Source: Capitulum mitella (Eukaryota; Arthropoda; Thecostraca; Pollicipedomorpha; Pollicipedidae). From it: DNA of 64,000 nucleotides. The notes under the pieces were generated by a model. It saw only the letters and a list, made by a program, of their open reading frames with translations, was not told where the DNA came from and did not search any database. Position 1 is the first letter of the stretch. The number at the start of each line of letters is the position of its first letter. Positions 12,700 to 23,100 of this stretch are shown here, one piece after another. The position numbers were made by a program, and so were the translations under genes. Location of the stretch: positions 6,246,586 to 6,310,585 of the forward strand of contig CP099849.1 in the NCBI GenBank assembly GCA_030062745.1, given 5' to 3'.

Positions 12700-13180
12700 G
12701 TCAGATACGGATGCAGATAGAGAAACACAAACAGGGCTATACAGAGACGGACTGCCATTCATAGACAGAGATAGTTACAGGGAATGAGGCGAAGACAGAG
12801 AAAGGGACAGAGACAGACAGAGATGGCAGCGAATGTGGGGGATTAACAAAAAGCTGGGTGAATGTGGGGGAGATTGAGGAGCACCGAGGAGACCGGCAGA
12901 GATTGACAGAGGTCGACAGGGACCGGTGGAGAGCGGCGGAGACCGGTAATGACCAAAACAAACCGACGAAGATCGGTTGAGACCGACAGAGACCGACAGA
13001 CATTTAACGAATTTTAGAGAGACCGAGAGACTGATAGACTGACGGACCAAAGGAGACTAGCAGAGAATAATGGATCGAGCTAGATCGTAAGAGACCAACC
13101 GAAAAGGATGGAGGTGCAGAGGCACCGTGGAAGATTCGCAGGCCCGACAGGACAGACAGTATGAGCGATCTTCACAGAGA
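12700..13180. repeat. degenerate 10-bp minisatellite
   Basis: The consensus is GAGACCGACA. Between about 12890 and 13000 nearly every block of ten bases is a variant of the unit, for example GAGACCGGTA and GAGACCGACA. Towards both ends it decays into GACAGAGA-rich sequence. The unit is not a multiple of three, and the frames across it are artefacts. Confidence 0.75.
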
Positions 13181-13184
13181 CTGA

Positions 13185-15438
13185 GACTGTGAAAACTGAC
13201 GGAGATGGAGCATAAAAAAACATTTTGCACCAGACCAACTTGGGAACCTGGGAAAGCGAAAACAGAGCAGGAACGAGGCAGTGGCTGCTTTGTACGTCAG
13301 GGCACTACATGAAGGGAAATTGAATGATATTAGCTGTGGAAAAAATCTGGGTGGATCGCACTGCCCTCGTTTACATTCGAAATGGACCGAGTGGTTCACC
13401 GTGCTCAAAGCGAGCGTGTGTCCGAGCGCGAAGAGTGAGGCCATACGGGCAGGCCAGCCGGCCGAGGACCTCTTTCCTTTGTCTCTTTCCGTGGGAGCTC
13501 GCAGCGCGATTGTGAAACATTATTATGGGCAGCTTGATCAACTGTTGAACAGGAACCGCTCTGAAGTGCACAGCATGACTGTGAAACGGTGCAGGGGTGC
13601 TGGCGTGAGAATTTTGCGGAGACCAGACTGCCGACGTTTGGTTCAACGAACAGAAGCCGTTTGTTGGCAATGAAGCATGCAATGCGGTCCTTGGGCGGTC
13701 CCGGGGGCACTTTGGTCAGCGTTTTGGCTTAAAGTTGATTTGAATGGAAAATACTTACACACAAAAGGCTACAAATGCGCGGCGTGGCAAGCGGCCAAAA
13801 AAGAGACCGGTGCGTCCGAGAAACGCATGCGCCTTGTGGCGTACTTGGGATCTAGGGGGTCGCGTTCTGGGGTTACATGGGTGGAGGCGAGCCGGCCAAA
13901 TGCCGTCTGCTCGCGTGTCTGTATCCATGGGCTCGCCAGCCGGATTCACCGTATTTTTGCGCGATCTGTTTATTTCGCTTGCGGTCGCAGCAGTTCATAA
14001 GACTGAACCATTCGGAGAAGAATTCAGCAGAATCGTCACAAGCATGAAGAGTATTTGTTGGTGATATCCTTGCCCTAGTCTTTGCACTCATCTACGCCAA
14101 TGAAATTCTAGATGACGGAACTCGAAGCCTGTCTGACGTTACAAAACTGCGCTCATTTTTCGTTTTCCTCTTTTTTCTTATTAACGAATAGATGCCTCAC
14201 TAAAAATATACGTCATTGGCAGTCTCTTCCCAAAGGGTGTCAGATACCTAATCGAGCGTGCTGGGGGGGGGGATTTTGCTGTGCACTGGGGGATTTGGCG
14301 GCCACTGATGGGGATTCCCCCCTAGTTAACATGTTTAAATAAGCCCTGTTTACTATTGGCTTTTGACGGAAGTCGTGCATGTGCAGCTCCAGAAAAGGAA
14401 AACGTGACTGCAGCCGACGACCTAGGAAAGGAAGAGCTTCTGCTGCCGACAGACGCCGAATCCCACACAGGTCCGGGCGGGGGCGTGTCTTCTCCCAACA
14501 ACCAACGGCGCATCGTGTCCCACCCCGGCCAACAAATACCGACGCTCGCCACGAAATCCGGCCTTCGGGTGACGTGACGGATGTAGCCGTCGCATCTGAT
14601 TACCACTGCGGTGCCAACCATCACAGTTCCGCTATCTGACAGACATGGATGCAACGTTAATGTAAGTTGGGGTTGCAGGTGCATCTCCAACTTCACAAAA
14701 TGTAAACATAACGAGTTTGGCGTTGGATGGCAAGAATTAGGCTCAGACTAGTATGCGCATCCCCAGAAATTTAAGGAAAGTTCCACTTCAGCTGACACGT
14801 TCACGTATTCCGCGGTCTTGACAATCATTACGACGTGCATATAACTTGGACGCACAGCAAGCACCCTATCCCTTCCCGTCGCGGCGTTGCGATGCCCCAT
14901 AGCCAATCCACTCATATTGTAAATGTCACTCAAAAGACCAACTCATCTTAGGGGTAAGCACGTGCGGGTCACGAAAACAAACCGTTTGGTATCAGACGGT
15001 ACCGGACTACACAATCCGTGTCTTGCGTCTACCGCCCTCATCAGGCGCCGAACCGAGAGACGCAGTCATGCAAAGCAATGCTGGTAGCCACGAGCACCAG
15101 GCCCAGCCGGCCGTAGCGACGGTCAGGCGTGACGTCTTCGTGTTAGCCGAGCGCGGCGCCGGCAGCCCTAAAGAAAAGAACGGCTCCTGGGGTCGGGCAC
15201 GGGTGCGACTCCGTTAGACACGGCCGACACGCCACAATGTAATTGTGCGGAGGCGGAGATGGCGAGATCCCTGCTCCGCCAGTCATGTCTGAAGACGTGG
15301 GTCCACACCATCCCACGGAAAAGTCAAGTCATCCATAACCAGTTACATCCCCTCCCACACACGCAATGACAAACACTCCGTTATCCGTCACCGGAACGTT
15401 GCGCCTGTAAGGTACACCGTGAATCCGTCTGTTGTCGA
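13185..15438. other. spacer without recognisable gene
   Basis: There are several short frames of 60-130 codons, partly overlapping on both strands between 13281 and 13710. None shows a recognisable domain or supported splice structure. A G-run at 14263-14274 resembles those found next to hAT ends here, but no partner end was found. Confidence 0.4.
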
Positions 15439-15446
15439 CAGTTACC

Positions 15447-15691
15447 CAGGCACGTAGCCAGGGTTTTCCTGGGGGGAGGCAAATGTCAAATTCTGCCACA
15501 TGCAACTGATATATGACGAAATTTATAGGTAAAAACCAGGAAAGTGCCCTGGAAAAATGCAATGTTTGCTTTTGCAACATATATATGATCACTATTCCGC
15601 ATTCGTGCGAATTCGCCAGACATTCAAAGAGGACCGCTTGACTAGGGGGGGGGGGGGCGGGCAAGGCTCTCCGGCCGTGGCTACGTCCCTG
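15447..15691 (+). mobile_element. hAT MITE, family A, copy 1
   Basis: The left end is CAGGCACGTAGCCA and the right end, reversed, is CAGGGACGTAGCCA. The flanking 8-mers CAGTTACC and CTATTACC match at 6 of 8 positions. The interior holds a G-run on each side and no coding potential. It shares the central motif GCAACATATATATGATCA with the copy at 16489-16765, which lies in the opposite orientation. Confidence 0.75.
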
Positions 15692-16215
15692 CTATTACCA
15701 CTTCTTTGTCTCGCCTTGCCCTATTAATGCACGTCATCGCGTGGGCCCATATAGTCTCTGTAATCGGACTAGAGGTAAGTGAACGACCAAGTACCAGTCA
15801 AGGGAAGGACTGAGGATCATTCTGGGCTGAGAGCCTTCGGAGGCGCACATGATTCGGGACTGCGACTGGCCTGCTGAAGACAAAGTAATTGTACACAGTT
15901 GCACTGAATGTTCTATTGACAATGAACATGCGAAAATTGAGGTAGCTGATATTTCATGAGTTCGCACCCTCAACGAATTTGTTGTTTTTCATTGTTTTTT
16001 TTTTGCTTTAATGTTGCATTCACATGGTCTTTTCCAACTTAAAGTTTTCCCTGTGACACTGGCACAAATTTGTTTTGGGACCACTGCTGTCACGATCACA
16101 ATTAGGTATTGCTTTAAACTGACTCAAAGGTGACAAGGCGTTACGCTGTTCATCCGGCCGATATATGGGTGTGCGGCGTAATATAATGGGAAAAAGTTCA
16201 GAAAGATAAATGCAA

Positions 16216-16380
16216 GTAAACAACTTTTGGTCATAAGATACCATAATTATCTCTTGATAGCTGAAAACATCTGGTGGCCGGATTTTTCCAAGGCAGGTAA
16301 ACAATCGATGATCAAAAGATACTGTAATTATTTCTTCAGGGCTGAAAACAGCTGGTGGCCGCCCGGCTGGTCTAGTCGAT
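16216..16380. repeat. tandem duplication of about 83 bp
   Basis: Two adjacent diverged copies share the AAGATAC..TAATTAT and GCTGAAAACA.CTGGTGGCCG motifs. One begins near 16216 and the other near 16299. No coding role is evident. Confidence 0.55.
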
Positions 16381-16488
16381 GGGACCGCCATCTATATGTC
16401 CATAGAAAAAAACCTGTTCCTCCTGATCCCATTACGCCTGAATTGACGAACTGCCGACAGCAAAGCATAATCGCTAGAGCGTTCAGCG

Positions 16489-16765
16489 CAGGGACGCAGC
16501 CAATGAGGGGGCCATGGGGGCCATTGCCCCGCACTGAGCCAAGCGGTTTTCACTAGACATATGGCGATTTCGGACGAATACGGAGTGATCATCATATATA
16601 TGTTGCAAAAACAAACATTATATGGTTTCCTGTGCGTTAAATATAAGGCAAATTAGACAAAAATTGCTGCTTTTTCCCGTAAATTTCGTCATATGCCAGT
16701 GGCATATGACAAAATTTGGCATTTGGCAGCCCCCCCCCCCGAGGAGAATCCTGGCTACGTGCTTG
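16489..16765 (-). mobile_element. hAT MITE, family A, copy 2
   Basis: The ends are CAGGGACGCAGCCA and, reversed, CAAGCACGTAGCCA. It is flanked on both sides by a perfect 8-bp duplication, GTTCAGCG (16481-16488 and 16766-16773), diagnostic of a hAT-superfamily insertion. The interior, read on the reverse strand, matches copy 1, so both derive from one non-autonomous family. No transposase is encoded. Confidence 0.85.
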
Positions 16766-17040
16766 GTTCAGCGCATATAACAACCACCGAGCTGGCGTCC
16801 AGCAGTCGCCGGAAAAGCAAAACGAAACCGGGCGTTCATGAAAAGGTTGGATCCCTCGCAGCAATCTCCGTTCTCCGCGCAGACACAGGTGCTATACTAA
16901 TTGGCGTCCGGTGCGGACGGCAACAGCCACGGGCATCGACCGGCAATGGAGGCGAACGTCTTCCCCGGGAAAGCAGCACACTTCGCGACATGCTAGCCGA
17001 TCAGGCTGTCTAGCCGGGGCGTACACAGACCCGTCCGGCG

Positions 17041-17110
17041 ATGGACCTGAGCTGCGCGCGTTTCCGGGGAACGCGCCTGACCGGCTTCATAGGCACTAAC
17101 AACGGAGAAA
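17041..17110 (+). CDS. SENP1: SUMO protease coding exon 1 (start codon)
   Basis: It encodes [20 protein letters not shown] and a few more residues, then splits a Lys codon at a GTAAGT donor. The split base joins AG at 21181 to restore Lys. G at -3 and G at +4 give a good Kozak context, and a TAG in the same frame at 17011-17013 excludes an upstream start. The GC-rich block 16790-17040 just upstream is the likely promoter; no TATA box is seen. Confidence 0.7.
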
Positions 17111-20100
17111 GTAAGTCCTTGCGTGTAAACAGTGATGTATTAATTATAAACCAGTGGCGGATTTCTTTAAATATTTCAGCGAATTTATTGAAATAGTATC
17201 AATACCAGACATATATAACTTATATTGCTTAATTTGATAAAGTTCCATGGTGCAAAATGAACAAAATGGTTGTAGAAACTCATTGACATGACGTACGTTA
17301 TGGCCTTTTCCGTAGCTGCTTATACACCAAATGTGTTACCTGCGTTCGTTTGAAAAAGAAGAGCGGATAAACTGCTGATTTTTTTAGAACAATCGTTATT
17401 ATCTTCGCAAAGGTATCTTCAAAGGAAGAAAAGATTTAATTGACCACCAGTCCAGTTTTACTGAGGCTGTGTTCTACGTATTTTTCAGAAACCATATTTA
17501 TGACGCTTGATCGCTTGTTCAGGGATGACACTGGAGGCAAAAACGCCGCAGGTTACCCGGCCGCGTCGAAATGGGCGCGAGAGGCGTTGAAAACACCCAC
17601 ACATAGATGTGATGCGAGAGTTTGGGTAGTTACGTATAAGGGGAAGTGGGGATATGTTAGCGTCAATATTCAACACGTTTCGTAGGAATTTTTGGAACCC
17701 TACGGAACCCAGAGAATCACGGAAGCGCCAAAGGTGATAATTATATTTCAGTGCTTGTCTGTTACCGTCAAAACCACAATATTTTGGTTTGACGCTATTT
17801 GGCAGTTTTTGCAAAAAAAGTCAGTTGAGCTATTGACCTGCAGTTGCCATGATGTCCACCATTCCATCTGGTAGATGCTGTTATAATTCATGCTACTTCA
17901 TAGGATGCAGCATAGGCAACTGTGATGCTTTCTGGTCAGATTAAAGCAGTCTGAAAACCTGACTAACATTATCGATGCATTGTCAAAAGGGCTTCCATCA
18001 GCTGGCCCTGGCAGGGGCAGCATGTGATCCTTGTGACAATGGGGAATGTCTTTGTCTGAGCAGTTAAAGGCAGATTCGGGTGTAAAGATCAAAGAATATA
18101 AGAATATTAATGTCCAAACTCATTGCAGCCATTTCTGTGAATTTCTGTATTGATGGAGGTTGAAGTGCATGCAAAAGCTGAAGTATCTTCTCAGGGTGGC
18201 AGTCATAATTTTTGCACCATTAAGAAACAGCCAGTGCACCTCAGTATGTATTTCACTCAATAATTGGACAGGAGTCCTAAGATGCTTACTTGGTTGCCTG
18301 GTCTGGTGCAGTACATTACCAAAGCCCACTCATTGTAGCAAAAAGAAATGAGATAAGTTTTCTTTGAATGCATTTTCTGCTATAATTCATTGATATGAAA
18401 CAAATGATAGTTGGGAAGGAAGTGATAATGACTTCATTTGAGTGAAATAAGGTCATGGAATCAACTTCTTTGTCGGCTAACAGTAAGTTTCTGCCCGACG
18501 AAATCGCAAACAACGCTTTGTATAATTGCCACCAATGTAAAGAATGTATCATCCTGTTTCTAACCGTACTTTCCACTACTTGATTTTCTAAACAATAACA
18601 ACAAAATTGTAACGATAACGTACGACACAGTAATACCGTGCTGCAGTCGACTGGCGGAGAACAACATTATTCCGCGGCGGAAAATGAAGTGCCACCAAGG
18701 TTAAGGTTATTGACATCAAGGATGTGTAGATCCTGCATGCATCTTCAAGCGATTAATGACGTCATATATAGGAAAATTCTATTCTGTTGCCAAAAACTGA
18801 ACTTGGAGAAACTGCTGAATTATTACGCCGTTATATTATTGTATTAGATAATTGTTGGGATGTCTGATATCAGTATTATTACATTATGACATTTAATACT
18901 CGTTAGATTAGGTTGCTAGGTTGGGTTGTGCTGGGCTAGGTTAGATCAGGTTAGGTTAGGTTAGGTTAGGCTAGGCTAGGCTAGGCTAGGTTAGGTTAGG
19001 TTAGGTTAGGTTAGGTTAGGTTAGGTTACTATGATAGGCTAGGGTAAATTTTTATTTATTGTTTTATTTCACTTCCTAATATTTTCCAGTTTTATTCCGT
19101 GATTTCTTGTGCTGGGCTACGTTAGGCTAGGTTAGGTTAGGTTAGGTTAGGTTAAGTTAGGCCAGGCTAGGCTAGGTTAGGTTAGGTTAGGTTAGGTTAG
19201 GTTAGGTTTGGTTACTATGTTAGGCTAGGGTAAATTTTTATTTATTGTTTTATTTCACTTTCTAATATTTTCCAGTTTTGTTCCGTGATTTTTTTCAGAT
19301 ATTTTATTTCACTGCTTTTTGTTTTTTTTGTATTTTTCAAATTGGAACTACGCTTTGCCATCTCTGTAATATTTTTACTTTTTTATTATTCTTGTTTATT
19401 ATTATTATTATTACCGTTATTATTACTATTATTATCACTATTATTATTTTTACAACCGTTAACTTCTTTATTTAAAGATAATTTATATCGCATTAGTTAT
19501 CCCCCAAAACTTTTTTATTGCTCTTGATTGGACCTTGAGTCCGACCGACGACCAATCAGTGTCGAGATCTCACGTAAACAAACTATTTAACGCAGAAACG
19601 TCAAAAATCCCTACGCGAGCGTCTGGCGGTTAGCATACCAGTGACGACGCAATCTGTTTTGGGGGAAATAATGTGTGTTTCAGGTTTTTCCGGCTGAAAT
19701 CGTGAGTAATACTTATCAATATTGCATTTGAAACGCCATGCAACCACTACTACGATTATTTTCCCTGGAAGTAAGCGCTCGAGCTGAATCTTACTGTTGA
19801 CCTCTTTGTCTGTAAAGTGAGACAAGATGTAATTTCTACAACTCATTTACTTTACCATATTCATTGTATCTTGTGGTCATCACTTAACAGATGTCTTTAG
19901 AATAAGGATTAGCAGTGAGTGTTGACTTGACTCAGGCATAATTTTGGCCATTTAGTCAGTTAGTGGTAGGGATGCACCAGATATCTAATCTGGCCAAAAA
20001 TTCAAGATAATCTAGTATTTGGTACCAAGCCAGATATGTCTGTGATCTGGCCAAATATTGCTGGATATTTGGCATACATTGTGTGATGGAGGCATTCTAA

Positions 20101-23100
20101 TGCCTTTATATAAAACTTTCAGGGGCAGTGTGCCATGTTATCTAGGGTTATCAATGTAACTGACAGTCCCTGAGTCAGTCTGGAACACTGCTTTTTCTTT
20201 TTAGTTCTGGAGGCTTCTTCTTAGTTCAGGAGACAGAATTTGCAAGGGTGGGACTTAAGCTCAAAAGAGTTCAACAACAGCAAGTATATGCGCTGCATCC
20301 CATTTTGTGGTGCATCATCTTTCTATTTTCCAAACATTTTTGTCTGTCCCAAATACTCTTATACAGATGCATTAAGGGACAATATCCTTGATTGGGCATA
20401 CCTTAACATTTGTAAAGAATGCTTATCAGTCCAGGAGTTCTAGGTCTACCAAGGCACTATAATGGCATCCTGCATATTCTGGAGCCTTTGCCTTTTGCCT
20501 GCAATCAAAGGTGGTGATCTCTGCTGTGTTTGCTGAGTTCTTTATGTATTCTTTTTTTACATAGAAACATGCAAAAACCTCACAATAACTGAAGGCTAGG
20601 GGCAATGATTCACAAACAACTAATGTTTTTTTTTGGTATTTATCAGTTTTTTCATATCTTGGTTTTTCACCTCAGTATTTTTCACTTCATTTTTCAGCAA
20701 CAATGGTAAACCAAGATAGGCAGCCATGATATCCAGCATCCAGCTGAATATCCAACAGGGTATCTGTCATCCTGATCCAGCATATCAGGTATCTGGTTGG
20801 ATCACAAAAATCCTTATCCACTGCATCCATACTTAGTGGTCTGTAAATCCTAATATGTGATTGGTAATGAATGAAGTGCATGTCACTGTCACTAAAACTG
20901 CCCTTCAGTTTTAGCTTAGAATTTTTATAGCTTAGAATAGCTTAGAATTTTAGCTTAGCTTAGCAGTTTTAGCATCATTTTCTTTCTGGAGGAAAAATAT
21001 TGCAGCCTTGCCAAACAAAACATTTCATCCCAGTGCCATTTATTTTGCTTTGCCTTGTTCTAGCTAGAAACACCCTGCATTTACCAGAAGTCTAACTGCT
21101 GTAATCTGATGAACGAAAATATGACAGACAGTTCTTTCAACAGCGACATAGCTGTCTGACCAATGTGCTCAAATTTCCAGAGAAGAAAGTGGATGAATCA
21201 GAGCCGGGAGAGCTGGCCAAGCGACTTCGATCAATGACGGAGAGTCGGATGACTGGCTGTGGCCGGTGTTCAACCAGTGGCAACCAAGCCAGTTTGGCGT
21301 CTCATTCGTCCTTGAGCGATGTGAGTAGATTCTGTTCACCCAGCTGCTGGTTTGCCATCTTTGGGCTGTCCATCGTGTGATGTTGGGCAGTGGTCCTGGT
21401 GCAAAAATGGATGTAAAATGCCACCCAGGGAACATTGCTCATGTGTCTTTTTTCACCTTTCCACGTCTTCAGATATTGTTCCATTCTGTAGTGCCCATTT
21501 GAAAGCTGTTCCACAGCATCATAGTTACACTATTACATACATATATGTTTGCTGCAGTTTAGACATCCCTCCAGCATTTTTCTACATATGCTCCCCAAAT
21601 GAAACAGAGTCTTCAAACAGTGTCAGGATAATATTCTGAAACTGTTGGCTGGGATTTGAAGCTTAAATCGGTTTTCGGAAGGGGGTGCTGGCTTTTTAGA
21701 GAAGACAGCTACAGTTTGTGGCACTGACATTTGCAAAATTTGGCCCTTGTGAACTGCACTGCTGCATGTTTGACTGCGTGGCATTCATAGCGAGGCTCAG
21801 TACTCATGGTATCAAAACTGTTCGAGGTGTGTCGTGTTCATGCTATAAATGCATGCCAGCAGGAGTTGGAGGATTGTGTTTACTGTGTGCCTGCTGGCAG
21901 GAGGTGGAGGGTGTAGTTATGCTGCATGTGTACTGACTGGCGATGGAGATTTTGTTTATGCTGTGTGCATGCCAGCAGGAGGTCAGGATTTGTGTTTATG
22001 GTACGTGCGTGATGGCAGAAGCCGAAAGCTGTGTTTACACCGCGTGCGTGCTGGCAACAGGTGGAAATCTGTGTTGACGCGGCGTGCGTGTCGGCAGGAG
22101 GTGGAGATTTTGTCTCCGACCGTAGAACCGGAGCGGCCGCGCCTCTGCCTGCCCCGCCGCCCCGGCCGCCGCCTGACCGACCCTCCCCGCGCTCCTCTGA
22201 CCGACACGACACAGGTGGGCACCTCGCGCGACCCAGAACACCGAAACTCTCTATATACCAGAATATTTGGAGCACGGAGAGCACTGCGATTCTCGGTGCT
22301 GCAGAAGGACAGCGTGTTTGTGCGATTAGCACACGTAGTTTTGCTACAAAACACAGTGAAATGGCATATTGGAAGGGTTGCTCCTGTCTCCCCGTGACCA
22401 CGAGCTCTCGTGTTGGAGTCAGGTGACAAGGAATGTTTTGTTCTTCCCTGCGACGATCGGCAAGAAGATGTCGACGCAAAGTGCCCCCGGAAGTCAGTGT
22501 TGCAATTGAATAACTAAATCCTGGCCAACGTTCGGAAACGCAATAAGTGATACAAAGTTGTTTTCCATTAATTAGTTCGGTATTCTGTCGAAACTGTGCT
22601 CCGACTGCCGCAGATCCCGGCCGCCCGAAGCGTGCCCATCGTCGTCGAGAAGGACGTGGCGGGCGCCGTCGCGCGCGACGCGCCGGTGGCGGAGCGGCGC
22701 GGGCCCGTCGAGCGGCGCGTGCCGGTGGTGGTGGAGGGGGCGGAGGCGGCGGCCCGGCGGCCGGACCCGGCGAAGGCGGCCCCTGGTGCCGACGGCACCG
22801 ACGACGACGTGGTGGTCATTGGCGAGAAGGTGTCCAATGGAGACGCCCCACGGAAAGGTTAGAACTAGAGGCCTGGAGCTTTTTTGAGGACTGGGGCCTG
22901 GATGTTGAATGTGGACGGGACCGTGCCGGCAGGGGTCTTTGTACGTCCGAACGTCTTGAGCGTCTGTCTGCCGTGTCGTCAACTTTGGCAACGCAGAAGT
23001 CATGCGTCAAAAGTGTAAGCGTCGCTTGCGACGACAAAATATTCCTTTGGTGTTTCGCTGTCGTTTCGTTACTCGGTTCCAATTACGTGTGACGCCACCT

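Larger units (their letters stand above)
17111..21180 (+). other. first intron of the SUMO protease gene
   Basis: This AT-rich 4.07-kb intron bears a GTAAGT donor and a TTTCCAG acceptor. It holds interstitial TTAGG arrays with a 186-bp duplication, a TTA-type microsatellite, an inverted-repeat pair and an 865-bp hAT MITE, each listed separately. No internal coding exon is recognisable. Confidence 0.65.

Noticed and set aside
21849-22397. Open frame of 182 codons through the 39-bp repeats as a coding gene
   Set aside because: The frame is open mainly because the unit is a multiple of three; units do not conserve a peptide, and the real exon uses a different acceptor in the last copy.
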